DNA of 64,000 nucleotides from Ecdyonurus torrentis (GCA_949318235.1 OX439129.1:5068713-5132712), one strand, 5' to 3'. Shown: positions 1 through 10,218, counted from the first letter of the stretch. Made by a program: numbers and translations. Notes: generated from the letters alone by a model not told the origin.

Positions 1-520
1 CTTAAAATTATATTTATAATGAAACATAATACGCAACAATCAAATAAATGTAGAAAATAATGTAAAAAAAAAATTATAAAAAAAAAATAATGTTAAAATA
101 ATAAAAAAATCAAAAAGAAAAAAAATAAATAATGTAAAAAAAACTGCTATAAAAATTTAGTATATAGTACTTTATACTACTGTACATAATAATACGATCA
201 TAATTAGTATTCTTTATAAAATCCTAATTATTTTAATTAACATAAATTAACAGTCTAAAATTGTGAGAAATTTTGCGGTAAACAATAAAAAATTGAAAAA
301 CTTGGAAAAATAAAATCTTCTATGAAACTATAGTAATTATATTTATACAATTCGTTATTTATTTTATAAAAAATACCGCAACATACAACTTGAGTTTTAT
401 TTAGGGAATATTTTTGATAAATTGAAACTATTCTAATAATATTAATATAATCCACTAGCCTGGACTTTGTTAATTAAATTTGCAACAAGAAGTCTGGGAG
501 ACGTTAAATTTTATGATGCA
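1..520. other. AT-rich stretch without recognisable features
   Basis: Very AT-rich sequence with many A-runs. I see no coding frame with splice signals, no RNA gene and no repeat shared with the rest of the window. Confidence 0.5.
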
Positions 521-539
521 TTTCTGCACGTAAAAAAAA

Positions 540-716
540 TGATCTAAAGAGTTCATATTTAGACTTTTTTCATCATAAATTCTTTAGATACATACTAAAC
601 TTTTTAGAATCTAAGGAGTTAACTATTTACCGCTAAAGAATTTACGTTTGTACTAACGAGTTACTCTTTAAACTTTTTGCACGAGAGTTATTGTTTAGTA
701 CTAAAGAGTTATTTAT
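540..716 (+). repeat. Interspersed repeat, 'GAGTTAACTATTTA' family
   Basis: The segment shares a run of phrases (gagttaactatttaccg, actaacgagttact, agtactaaagagttat) with 25555-25735 on the same strand. The same phrases occur in reverse complement at 54957-55085, and the start of another copy lies at 63955-64000. It is an old dispersed repeat of about 180 bp. No coding capacity is seen. Confidence 0.6.
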
Positions 717-725
717 ATCGATATT

Positions 726-925
726 TTTGCGTCAAGATGAAGCTTCTTTACTTTACAAATTTCCGAAGAATGAACGATCTACACTTTACAAAGTCACGGC
801 TACCTGAAGCTTCTGCTATATAAAACAGACAGGTGAAGCTCCAGGTAGCCGCGAATTTGTAAAGTGTAGATCGTTCATTCTTCGGAAATTTGTAAAGTGT
901 ATAGTAGCTTCATCTTGACGTGAGA
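726..925. repeat. Fold-back element with about 90 bp arms
   Basis: The left arm runs from cgtcaagatgaagcttc through gaagaatgaacgatctaca. It is repeated as its reverse complement in the right arm, which ends cttcatcttgacgtg. The loop around 825 is about 20 bp. The copy would fold into a long hairpin and looks like a non-autonomous fold-back MITE. It lies directly next to the repeat at 540-716, so the two may be one composite element. Confidence 0.7.
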
Positions 926-985
926 AGATCGATATGTATCTAAATATACATTATATTATATGTATTATATTATGTATATTTAGAT

Positions 986-1040
986 ACATACATACATACA
1001 TACATACATACATACATACATACATACATACATACATACA

Positions 1041-1071
<31 letters not shown>

Positions 1072-1072
1072 G
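986..1072. repeat. (CATA)n microsatellite
   Basis: About 20 uninterrupted tetranucleotide units, flanked by short inverted sequence (gatatgtatctaaata appears on both sides). The open frame it generates (Tyr-Ile-His-Thr repeats) is an artefact. Confidence 0.9.
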
Positions 1073-1464
1073 TATTTTTATACATATCTAAAATCGATAT
1101 GTATCTAAATAATTTATTAAATTTATGTTTCCGTGTTGCTGCTTACTTCACAAGATTTCTATTGATGTTAGACAAAAAAAAAGTCGATAAATTTGTCAAA
1201 AATATATCATGATGTGTGTTGTAAATGTGGGGGTCCAACTTTACTCCTTATTTCCTCTCTTAACTGGTGTCGCATGCATCGTATCCAGTTCAGCAAACAT
1301 ATCATAGCAAGTTCAAGAGCAAAGAGTTAGAAATAAGTAGTAAAGGTGGAGGTGTCTGGACAACTGAACACTGCACTCACATGCATTTTGGTTGTTACGC
1401 ACAGTAAGCTATAAGAAGGTGGAGAAATGGACATTTTATGTAAACCTATAAAAACAGGAAAAGG

Positions 1465-1775
1465 AAGTGCCAGAAGCGGAAATCACGTGACAGTAAAAGT
1501 GGCAGAAAACTTCGCAGTGACTGCTTCTGTTTACTCAAAAATGCGGAAAAGGAAGTGGCCGGAAGAGGAAGCCACGTGATGGTAAAAGTGGGAGGTAGCT
1601 CAAGGTTAGTTTGCTGCTGGCATCAAGTTTTCTCCCACTTTTATCGTCACGTGGTTTACTTTTCCGGCCACTTCCTTTTTCGCATTTTGAGTAAACAGAA
1701 GCAGTCAGTAGCAGCAAGCTAGGTCTGAGCTCCTCCCACTTTTAACATCACGTGGTTTCCTTTTCCGCTTATTAG
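1465..1775. repeat. Degenerate inverted repeats with CACGTG E-boxes
   Basis: Short blocks such as ggaagtggccggaagagg and gccacgtgatggtaaaagtg recur in direct and inverted order, for example ccggccacttcctttt near 1665 and tcacgtggtttcc near 1750. Several copies contain the palindrome CACGTG or a close relative. The block lies about 110 bp upstream of the first visible PLA2 exon. It is probably a decayed fold-back repeat; a regulatory role is only possible. Confidence 0.5.
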
Positions 1776-1883
1776 CTTTACGTAAAATGTCATGTAATTA
1801 TCGTCCAGCCACTTCATTGGAGCGGCGTTATACTTTATAGGCATTTCTACAATTATAACTAAATTTCTTGTATTTCCCTACAG

Positions 1884-2119
1884 AGTGCACGTGTTACTGG
1901 CCACAGCAAGCTGCACGCCTCACTCCCACCACTCTAGAGACCACGCTTCTCACGTGCTCGGTGTGGTGTCGGGAGCTCTCGGTCTTGTGAGAGACACGGC
2001 GACCAGTGGTGCCCGAGTTGTCGCTAACAGCCCAGTCACTCGAGAGGTCATCTCTACCGCAGTGGACGGAGCTAAGGAGGTCGCAGTCATTGCCACGGAC
2101 CCCAAGCCTATCTTCCCAG
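1884..2119 (+). CDS. Group III secreted phospholipase A2, exon upstream of the calcium loop
   Basis: An internal exon. The acceptor is ...tatttccctacag (an alternative AG lies 2 nt later) and the donor is CAG|GTATAG at 2120. Only the frame with codons starting at 1885 is open. It encodes a His/Ser-rich start and an amphipathic Ala/Val-rich stretch, then ends in Pro-Ile-Phe-Pro-Gly. That motif sits immediately before the calcium-binding Trp-Cys-Gly of group III PLA2s, whose next residues are supplied by the exon at 2522. The upstream part resembles a pro-region. The signal peptide exon is not visible and is presumably left of the window or hidden in 1-1860. Group III enzymes hydrolyse the sn-2 ester of phospholipids, need calcium and are secreted; they include venom-type and non-venom members. 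The sequence alone does not say which this is. Confidence 0.75.
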
Positions 2120-2125
2120 GTATAG

Positions 2126-2375
2126 AGTGGGAGGGAGGGAGGGAGGGAGGAAGGGAGGGAGGGAGGGAGGGAGGGAGGGAGGGAGGGAGGGAGGGAGGGA
2201 GGGAGGGAGGGAGGGAGGGAGGGAGGGAGGGAGGGAGGGAGGGAGGGAGGGAGGGAGGGAGGGAGGGAGGGAGGGAGGGAGGGAGGGAGGGAGGGAGGGA
2301 GGGAGGGAGGGAGGGAGGGAGGGAGGGAGGGAGGGAGGGAGGGAGGGAGGGAGGGAGGGAGGGAGGGAGGGAGTG
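2126..2375. repeat. (GGGA)n purine microsatellite next to a 5' splice site
   Basis: About 60 nearly perfect GGGA units begin within 10 nt of the PLA2 donor at 2120 and fill most of the 402-bp intron. Long Arg-Glu-Gly-Gly and Pro-Ser-Leu-Pro frames on either strand are artefacts of the repeat. The G-rich strand is the sense strand of the PLA2 transcript. Confidence 0.95.
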
Positions 2376-2521
2376 GGTGAGTGAGTGAGTGGATGGGTTA
2401 GCGTGGATCTGAAAACGTATAAAAATGATCCGGATACAAATATCAAAAACGGATAATTTTTAATCCGGCTTTGAAAGACCGGACATTAGTTGGCAGATGT
2501 ACTAATGTTGTATCAATGCAG

Positions 2522-2681
2522 GTACTCGGTGGTGTGGAGCAGGTACTAGAGCAGAAGAACAAGAAGAGGTCGGGATATTTGAGGGCACTGACGCCTGCTG
2601 TCGTGACCATGATAATTGTGACGACAACATTCCAGCTGGCAAGTCTAGGCATGGTTTGAACAACACGGGGTCCTTCACAGT
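2522..2681 (+). CDS. Group III secreted phospholipase A2, catalytic exon
   Basis: The acceptor is ...tatcaatgcag at 2511-2521 and the donor is GTAAGT at 2682. The exon takes 2 nt to complete the codon begun in the previous exon and ends with 2 nt of a codon. It encodes the group III signature: Trp-Cys-Gly-Ala-Gly (calcium loop), then Thr-Asp-Ala-Cys-Cys-Arg-Asp-His-Asp-Asn-Cys with the catalytic His and its Asp partner, then a Lys-x-x-His-Gly-Leu-x-Asn-Thr stretch typical of the family. All active-site positions I can check are intact and the frame is open. A short acidic insertion (about six residues, Glu-rich) lies between the calcium loop and the catalytic helix. The match to the family is by motif order, not by a search. 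Confidence 0.88.
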
Positions 2682-2750
2682 GTAAGTCTTACATGCTTAC
2701 GTGCAGTGGTAGTGTACATTTAAATATTGTCATTACTCATTAGTGTATAA

Positions 2751-3115
2751 CACATATTGATCTTGTTGCGAAAAAAAAGCCTATCTCGTATTTTGTCAGT
2801 GGAAGCAAAAGGTCTATCTCGTATTTTGTCAGTGGAAGCAAAAGGTCTATCTCGTATTTTGTCAGTGGCAGCAAAAGGCCTATCTCGTATTTTGTCAGTG
2901 GAAGCAAAAGGCATATCTCGTATTTTGTCAGTGGAAGCAAAAGGCCTATCTCGTATTTTGTCAGTGGAAGCAAAAGGCCTATCTCGTTCCCGAACGTTAT
3001 GGAGATGACGCTCGAGATAGACCCTTTGCTTCCACTGACAAAAAACGAGATAGTCTTTTTGCTTCCCCTAACAAAATACGAGATAGGCCTTTTTTTTGCA
3101 ACAAGATCGATATGT
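2751..3115. repeat. Fold-back element containing a 32-bp minisatellite
   Basis: The ends are inverted (acatattgatcttgttgc against gcaacaagatcgatatgt). Inside are about seven direct copies of a ~32-bp unit beginning ctatctcgtattttgtcag. A unique centre (cccgaacgttatggagatg) follows, then two or three copies of the same unit in reverse complement. A second, shorter member lies at 30112-30265. It sits in the PLA2 intron between the catalytic exon and the exon at 4362. Confidence 0.85.
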
Positions 3116-3244
3116 TAAATAAGGATCAACATATATACATTTTGTATCAAATGGTCAAATTTTTTCAAGTTCTAGGAGATTATATATAAATTTTTTATTG
3201 AAAAGGCGTGTACACAGTTTCGCAATGCTTTAGGTATTGTGTAA

Positions 3245-3421
3245 GCAACGGTTATGACGTCACTAAACGTTGACAAAACGTAAATGACGTCACAAGCGTT
3301 AAAATCACAATGGAATAAATGTTAATCTTGGCCGTTGGAAATATATATTTTTTACATTACCATGTGACGTCACTAAAGTTTTTGTTGTTAGATTGTCAAC
3401 GTTAAGTGACGTCATAACCGA
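3245..3421. repeat. Inverted repeat carrying four TGACGTCA sites
   Basis: The left half has gttatgacgtcactaaacgttgac and the right half has the mirror gtcaacgttaagtgacgtcataac. Each half carries two TGACGTCA octamers (near 3255, 3283, 3364 and 3408). It abuts the 5' end of the SINE at 3420. Confidence 0.75.
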
Positions 3422-3775
3422 GCTGGTATGGCCGAGTGGCGAAGGCAGCTGACTCACAACTGTGTACTCCTCACCAAGTATAGGTTGGAGCCACTGCTGG
3501 GTGCGTACGTGAAGTGTGAGAGCACAACACGTTGCACGATGTATGTTTACATGCATTCCATGACGACGCACAGTATTCGGGAGGTGCATGATTGATGTGA
3601 TTGCACTGACCAGCCTGCCTAGACGTTTCCACGGTTTCTCTAGGCTGTTATGGTGATTGCCGGGCTGTGTACTTAGACCATGGCCGGCCCGTGTGTGCTT
3701 TTCCATTAATTTGTAAAGTCCTTACCTGTCGATAAGACAATGTCTTGACTGGGACTGGGGTTGGTAAATATATAT
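3420..3775 (+). mobile_element. tRNA-derived SINE, near full length
   Basis: The head reads like a Leu/Ser-type tRNA. A box A (TGGCCGAGTGG, 3429-3439) and a degenerate box B (GGTTGGAGCC, 3483-3492) are separated by the long spacing expected when a variable arm is present. A body of about 270 bp follows, with phrases such as gccgggctgtgtacttag and tgtcgataagacaatgtc. The element ends in ggactggggttggt next to an AT microsatellite. Other copies are at 5382-5565 (tail only), 33935-34315 (minus, complete) and 43306-43625 (5'-truncated). Confidence 0.85.
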
Positions 3776-3905
<130 letters not shown>

Positions 3906-4009
3906 TTAAATACACCCAATCTCCGAATAACTATAAAGCATTGCAAATGTGTATACTAGCTTTTCAACGTTTAATTTTTTTAAATGTATATTTAATTCAC
4001 TACTAACAA

Positions 4010-4318
4010 TAGGTTGTATCCACATGACGTCATATTTAATGCACTTGGAGGCCATACTGGAGTAGTGCATAACATTGCTCAGCATAGGAAAAACTTCATT
4101 TATGTCAATTTTCTTTGGAAAATCTGTTAAATTTATGGTAATGTTATTTTTATCACATACTTAAGATACTAATTCAACATATTTACAACATCAATGCTCT
4201 CAAAAATATTGCATAGTGGTTTTAAACTGGCAAAATGAGTTATTTTCCTATGCCACCCATGTAATTGAACTATCCAACATGGCGTCGACTTTAACATGAA
4301 TGCATACACACTATAGTT
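4010..4318 (+). mobile_element. CRE-MITE copy
   Basis: The left end is ttgtatccacatgacgtcat and the right end is gcgtcgactttaacatg followed by gcatacacactata. The internal landmarks ctcagcatagg, tacttaagatacta, tctcaaaaatattgc and aactggcaaaatga occur in the family order. It lies in the intron between PLA2 exons. Confidence 0.85.
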
Positions 4319-4361
4319 GATGATGTCCATCCATACACCCTATAAGTGATGATGTCCATAG

Positions 4362-4514
4362 GTCTCACTGCGATTGCGACCAAGCGTTCTTCAACTGTCT
4401 GAAAGAGGATGGCTCAGTGGTGGCTAAGAAAGTCGGCTTTACGTACTTTAATGTTCTCAGGCCTCGTTGTTTCAAACAAGCCCCACCAATCAAGCGATGC
4501 GCCAAATCTACAGG
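4362..4514 (+). CDS. Group III secreted phospholipase A2, third visible exon
   Basis: The acceptor is ...gatgtccatag at 4351-4361. Its first base completes the codon left open at 2681, and the frame then stays open. It encodes His-Cys-Asp-Cys-Asp-Gln-Ala-Phe-Phe-Asn-Cys-Leu, the group III CDCD..F..CL motif whose Asp belongs to the catalytic network. A stretch with the conserved Cys-Phe (Pro-Arg-Cys-Phe-Lys) and a further Cys follow. At 4513 the sequence is GG|GTGAGT, a strong donor; read straight through, the next codon is TGA at 4516. So the protein either ends here as ...Lys-Ser-Thr-Gly or continues into an exon I could not find. Direction and phase join all three exons without a frame break. 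Confidence 0.88.
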
Positions 4515-4544
4515 GTGAGTACTTTGCATATATAAACAGGATAA

Positions 4545-4955
4545 TGAGGAAGTTTCCATAAAGTTAAGACCCAAGCTGTTTTGAGCACATGTTTAGAAAG
4601 TGTATAAATAGTAGATTCCATTGAAGTCAATATTTACCTTTATTAATTACATTTCAGCGATTAAATCCCCTCTAAAAAGTGCCTACCACGCCCCCCTAGG
4701 AGACCCTTGCGTTCATCTTTTGTAAATTTTAAACGCGCGAATTTCAAATTTACGTTAATTTAATTTACGTTAATTTAAGACGAACGAAGGGTCTCCTAGG
4801 GGGGCGTGGTAGGCACTTTTTAGAGGGGATTTAATCGCTGAAATGTAATTAATAAAGGTAAATATTGACTTCAAGGGAATCTACTATTTATACTCTTTCT
4901 AAAAATGTGCTCAAAACAGCTTGGGTCTTAACTTTATGGAAACTTCCTCATTGTT
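4545..4955. repeat. Fold-back element with about 190 bp arms
   Basis: The left arm begins gaggaagtttccataaag and the right arm ends with its reverse complement ctttatggaaacttcctc. Almost all of the arm matches, including cctaccacgcccccctagg against cctaggggggcgtggtagg. The loop around 4720-4770 is AT-rich with a direct repeat tttacgttaattta. It starts about 30 bp after PLA2 exon 3, so it forms the first part of the next intron or the 3' UTR. Confidence 0.9.
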
Positions 4956-4961
4956 GAAAAA

Positions 4962-5142
4962 ACGATCCCTTAATGATGTAATTCAAATTTTTGCCGCAAC
5001 AATGCAAGAATACAAAATTACGTATAAAAGTGGCGCTGTAGTCTGTGTGTGAATTTTAAAAATCACACACAGACTACAGCGCCACTTACATTTTACATGT
5101 TGATTGTTGCGGTGAAAATTTGAACTACATCAACAAGGGTTC
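4962..5142. repeat. Second fold-back element
   Basis: The centre cagtctgtgtgtgaattttaaaaatcacacacagactacagcgcc is a hairpin, and outer arms match (gatgtaattcaaatttt against gaaaatttgaactacatc). A half copy lies at 43190-43300 (aaaattacgtataacagtgg). Confidence 0.75.
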
Positions 5143-5238
5143 GTTTTTAGTATAGGGCAATAACACAGGATCTCACGACCCTGGGCGAGTCTTTTTTATT
5201 TTATTATTATTGCTAACTGTTATTTAAAGAACAACTGT

Positions 5239-5381
5239 TTTAAAGGAATAGACCAGACATAAAAATAAGTATTTATATCACAAAATACTTGATGGGATTT
5301 ACATAAATAACTTTAGTTTGTCTCAAAATCCAACAGTAGCCCCGTAGCAGTGATCTGAATATTTGATTTCTGCAACCCGCA
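5239..5381 (-). mobile_element. TTAAAG-family MITE, truncated
   Basis: The end facing left is tttaaaggaatagacc. The element runs to gcaacccgcacaac, where it is cut off and joined directly to the body of the tRNA-derived SINE at 5382. The full element is at 6131-6473. Confidence 0.75.
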
Positions 5382-5565
5382 CAACCTGCCTAGATGTTTC
5401 CACGGTTTCTCTAGATTGTCATGGCAAATGCCGGGCTGTGTACTTAGGCCATGGCCAGCCCGTGTGTGCTTTTCCATTAATTGTAAAGTCCTTAGCTGTC
5501 GATAAGACAATGTCTTGACTGGGACTGGGATTGGTGTATAGCACGATAACACAATATGGCAATTA
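5382..5565 (+). mobile_element. SINE body, head missing
   Basis: Matches the 3' half of the SINE at 3420 (ctgcctagatgtttccacgg through tgtcgataagacaatgtc and gggattggtgtat). The tRNA-like head is absent; the break coincides with the end of the truncated MITE before it. Confidence 0.8.
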
Positions 5566-5949
5566 AGCTACAAAAAAAAAAAAAAAAAAAATCAGATTTA
5601 CACGCCCGCCTGTGATTGGTTGCAGGTTTCAACGGTATGTCCTATTAGTATTTTATATAATATATAGAATAATGTAATTCAAAACACGTTTAATCATTTG
5701 TATTTCCTATAATCATATACAAAACACAAGTTGGTACAAAGATGGTCAGTACTGTACTTTTTCTTTTCTATCTGAAACATCTCTACTTGCGCATTCTGAG
5801 AACACAAAGACACAAATTGTCATTCTCCGCGTCTTATATTTCTGCTGCAATGAGAGCCATGTATAAATGCAAGCTAATTTGCATAATATAAACATTATAC
5901 TTTTCGCGGTGTCGCACATATACCGTATAAGCTCAGCTCTTTTTTTCAT

Positions 5950-6018
5950 ATAGGGCGTATCTTGCGCATGACGTCATACTGAATACGCTTCAACTTCATA
6001 CTGGAACAATAAATAACT
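5950..6018 (+). mobile_element. CRE-MITE left-end fragment
   Basis: atagggcgtatcttgcgcatgacgtcatac is the left end of the family; the similarity stops after caataaataac. Confidence 0.65.
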
Positions 6019-6026
6019 ATAAGCAC

Positions 6027-6705
6027 ATATACTCACTGAAAGAATAAATTACGTAATTTATGCTACATTTATGTTATTATAGCATAATTTATGCTAAATT
6101 TGAACAAAATAAATAAATATGCTATGTAACTTAAAGCCATAGACCACATAAAACAACATGTACTTTTTAATGAATAAACACGAAATGAGATCTTCAAAAC
6201 TGATGACAATTTTTACCAGAATGTTAATATAGCCCCACGAGAGAGCGTGAAAAAACTGTAAAGTATGCAATTTGTGCGACTATTCATGTTTATGACGTCA
6301 GAAACATGCAAAAATTAGTATGAAACTGTTGTGCGTGTTGCATAAATTGAATTTTATGATCACTGCTACGGGGCTACTGTTGGGTTTTGAGACAAACTAA
6401 AGTTATTTATGTAAGTCCCATCAAGTGTTTTGTGATATAAATACTTATGTTTTTCTCTGGTCTATTCCTTTAATATTTATGCTATATAACATATTAATTA
6501 TGCTGTATTAAACAAATTGTGCTAAAAATGATCTAGCGTAATTATTACGTAGTCATTTTTGTCCGTGCTGCTTAATAACTATGCTACATAGCATAAATAT
6601 TTTGTTGTACAGCATAATATTTATGTTGTTCTAATTTAGCATAATTTATGATATAATGACATAAATACAGCATAATAAAATTACGTAACTTTTTCTTTCA
6701 GTGTA
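6027..6705. mobile_element. GCATAA-type MITE interrupted by another MITE
   Basis: The two halves (6027-6130 and 6474-6705) are rich in palindromic gcataaattatgc motifs and both contain taattacgta-type ends. They are separated by a complete TTAAAG-family element. Other copies lie at 7373-7480, 8862-8990 plus 9508-9597, 20878-20945, 23567-23775 and 27782-28050. Confidence 0.7.
6131..6473 (+). mobile_element. TTAAAG-family MITE, complete (343 bp)
   Basis: It starts ttaaagccatagaccac and ends ctggtctattcctttaa, so the ends are inverted. It contains one TGACGTCA (near 6296) and the phrase gctacggggctactgttggg. Related copies are at 22947-23290 and 34904-35256, with fragments at 5239-5381, 28050-28208 and 56622-56953. 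Confidence 0.85.
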
Positions 6706-6868
6706 TATAGGATAAACCTACTTTTGGATATTTTCGTAGATACTAATTTGTCTGTTATTCTTGCATACTTGAAAATCTTTCATTACGATAATGTTTTTAA
6801 AATACATGACACATAAAATACTTGGTAATTCTTAATTATTTGAACAATAAAGTAAAAAAATTATACAC

Positions 6869-7255
6869 ATTTTTAAGAGTATTGATTTGTAATAATAGCT
6901 TGAATTAGTTTCTCAAATATAAGAGAAAAATAAAAATAACCAAAATTATAACTAATTATCCAAAGAAAATAGCCAAAAAACGAAAAAAGATCGGTTTTCC
7001 AACCACGTGGCCAACGTTGCCAGCTTTACCTCACATAGCGGTACTGTATGCCAAGTGCATGTATGTCCCCTGAACGTATGTCCACTGCACACCTTGGGCC
7101 TAAATTGTGTATGCCAAGTATAAACGTATGTCTCCTGGAAGTATGTCTCGTGAGAGCGACTCATTCATCCTATGCTGAGCAATGTTATTCACTACTACAG
7201 TATGGCGTCCAAGCACATTAAATATGACGTCATGCGTGTACGTACACCCTTATAT
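6869..7255 (-). mobile_element. CRE-MITE copy with internal foreign segment
   Basis: Family landmarks run in reverse: gagtattgatttgtaataatag, tatccaaagaaaatagcc, then cctatgctgagcaatgtt, catatttaatgtgcttgg on the other strand, and gacgtcatgcgtg. Between about 6988 and 7165 lies unrelated sequence rich in direct repeats of gtatgtctcctg-like phrases, which looks inserted. Confidence 0.7.
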
Positions 7256-7261
7256 ACAGTT

Positions 7262-7355
7262 CGCGCTACGTAAGGATGTGACCAATAAGAGAGTGCCTGA
7301 TTGGCTGCCCAGGGGGAATCGGTAAATCGCCTACATCCTTACGTGATTTCTAGTG
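7262..7355. repeat. Short inverted repeat with ACGTAAGGATGT ends
   Basis: cgctacgtaaggatgt at the left and acatccttacgtg at the right are inverted; the loop holds accaataagag and gattggctgccc. Probably a small MITE. Confidence 0.55.
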
Positions 7356-7885
7356 TACAATGCTGATGCTTTTTGTATTATTTTATTATGCAATATATAG
7401 CATAAATTATGCTGTATTAAACAAATTGTGCTGTATGTGAGCTAGCATAAATATTACTTATTTATTTTTACCCGTGCTTTTTGTATATATATAATAAAAT
7501 TATACAATATAATTATGCTTTTATTATTTTTTTTTTTGTGTGTATATAATATAAAGTATATTAATTAATTCATATGACGCGGGGAATATAACTTATTATT
7601 ATTATTATTTTTTTAATTTAATTATAAAGAAAAATTTATATTAAAAAATATAGACATTTCACATGTGAAACAGGAAATGAAAACGTGATATTGTTTGTAT
7701 ATAAAATTTTACGTACTATATGTTTTAATAAATAAAAATACACAATAATTGCAAAATATGTCTTGTTTATATTTATATAATCAAATGAGTATAGTAGCTA
7801 TTATATATGATTTATTATTGACTTTGTTTTTGTCACGTATTTGATTGTTATTTACGTATTGTAGAAGTGACAAGTGACCAAGGTC

Positions 7886-8404
<519 letters not shown>

Positions 8405-8554
8405 ATCAAATGAGTGTAGTAGCTATTACATATGATTTATTATTGACTTTGTTTTTGTCACGTATTTGATTGATATACACGTATTCGGTATTGTAGCAGT
8501 AACCTTGGCCAAATATTATATTATAGGTTTATTTTATTTTGACTTTTTTCTTTA

Positions 8555-8862
8555 TATAGGGTGTATGCGCATGACGTCATATTTAATGCGCTTGGACGCC
8601 ATAATGGAGTAGTGAACAACATTGCTCAGCATAGGACAAACGTAGTTTTTTTTTTTTTTTTTTTTTTGAATTAACTACTTTTTGGTCATTATTATTTTTC
8701 TCACATACTTGAGGTACTTATTCAACCTGTTAACAACATCAATACTTCCTTAAATATTGAGAAGTATTTTTAAACTGGCAAAATGTGTCATTTACCTACT
8801 GGCCAATGTTATTTAGTACGTACTCTTTTATTACGTCGACTTTAACATGAATGAAGCACGGA
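8555..8862 (+). mobile_element. CRE-MITE copy
   Basis: From tatatagggtgtatgcgcatgacgtcat to acgtcgactttaacatgaatg; a poly(T) run of about 23 bases has grown inside at 8646-8667. Confidence 0.85.
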
Positions 8863-9597
8863 AAAAAATAAGTTACATAATTTATGCTTCATTTATGTCA
8901 TTATAGCATAAATTTTGCTAAACTAGAACAGCATACATATTTATGCTGTACAACATAATATTTATACTATATAACATAATATTTATGCAGTATTCAAAAT
9001 TTCTATATTTCTCTTTGTCCTTCAATGGTATACAATATACATGGTATTCGTCAAGGTTAATTAACAGACACAAAAAGTCCAAACACTTACATTACAATCA
9101 TATACTACATATATGCACATTTGGTGCTACTTTTACATTCATATTTATATTACTATTAAAATCAATAAAACATAGCTTTGAGCTCACTATATAGTGTGTA
9201 TGCATTCATGTTAAAGTCGACGCCATGTTGGATAACTCAATAACATGGGTGGCATAGGAAAAAAATCATTTTGCCAGTTTAAAAACAATGTGCAATATTT
9301 TTGAGAGCATTGATGTTGTAAATATGTTGAATTAGTATCTCAAGTATATGTAAGAAAAATAACAAATAACAAAAAATTAACCGATTTCCCTAAGAAAATT
9401 GACTTAAATGAAGTTTGTCCTATGCTGAGCAATGTTATTCACTACTCCAGTATGGCCTACAAGCGCAATAAATATGACGTCATCCGCATACACCATATAG
9501 AGCCCTGAGTTATGATAAATTATGCTGTATATAACAAATTGTGCTGAAATTGAGCTATATAGCATAATTATTACGTAGTTATTTTTATCCGTGAGTG
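8862..9597. mobile_element. GCATAA-type MITE interrupted by a CRE-MITE
   Basis: The left part (about 8862-8990) and right part (about 9508-9597) match the family described at 6027. The sequence in between contains about 200 bp of unassigned DNA and the CRE-MITE at 9190-9502. Confidence 0.6.
9190..9502 (-). mobile_element. CRE-MITE copy
   Basis: Reverse copy from atagtgtgtatgcattcatg to atgacgtcatccgcatac; all internal landmarks present. Confidence 0.9.
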
Positions 9598-9599
9598 CG

Positions 9600-9757
9600 A
9601 TACGAGAAAAATAATAATAATAATAATAATAAATCATTATTTTCCGAAGAAAATAGTAAAATCCCACGTTTGTCCTATGCTCAGCAAGGTTATTGATTGC
9701 TCAAATATGGCATCGAAACGTATTTATTGTGACGTCATGCGCACACACCCTATATGA
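9600..9757 (-). mobile_element. CRE-MITE left half
   Basis: Contains cctatgctcagcaagg, attgtgacgtcatgcgc and acaccctatatg; the right half is replaced by (AAT)n. A (CT)n/(CA)n microsatellite follows at 9795-9832. Confidence 0.75.
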
Positions 9758-9795
9758 ATCACCCTGGTCACATGTGCACCTTATGAAGGCACTTT

Positions 9796-9832
<37 letters not shown>

Positions 9833-9877
9833 ATACTCTTTCATTATATCACTATATATATGAATAATGATGCTTGC

Positions 9878-10218
9878 ATTCACATAAATGTTAAAGCTGC
9901 GTTATAATCATCAGCACTCATTAACATCGGCCGGTATAGGAAAATCACACATTTTGTCACTATAAAAATATAACAATTTTTTTTTTTAATATTTAATTTT
10001 TTTTTTTCGAGCACCATAAATATGCAATGCTGATGATAGTTTGAATACGATTTTCACGTATGCGAGAACAAAAGAAACATCTGATATTTCCCGCAGAAAA
10101 TTTTCCGAAACACTTTCCAATAGTCAAAAACAAAAAGTTCGTCCTATGCTGAGCACCACGTTATTCAATGCTCCAATATGGCCTCCAAGCGCATTAAATA
10201 TGACGTCATGCGCATACC
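9878..10218 (-). mobile_element. CRE-MITE copy, divergent
   Basis: Landmarks are recognisable but diverged: ataaatgttaaagctgcg, ggtataggaaaatcacac, cctatgctgagcacc, aatatgacgtcatgcgc. Confidence 0.75.

Noticed and set aside
2108..2446. Long open frames of Arg-Glu-Gly-Gly and Leu-Pro-Pro-Ser
   Set aside because: They are the (GGGA)n microsatellite read in different frames and strands.
4365..4574. Minus-strand frame of 69 codons
   Set aside because: Antisense of PLA2 exon 3 plus part of the adjacent palindrome.
9404..9667. Minus-strand frames such as Val-Tyr-Ala-Asp-Asp resembling a reverse-transcriptase YADD box
   Set aside because: The words come from the CRE-MITE left end (gtgtatgcggatgacgtc) read in frame; they recur in every copy and no other RT motif is near.
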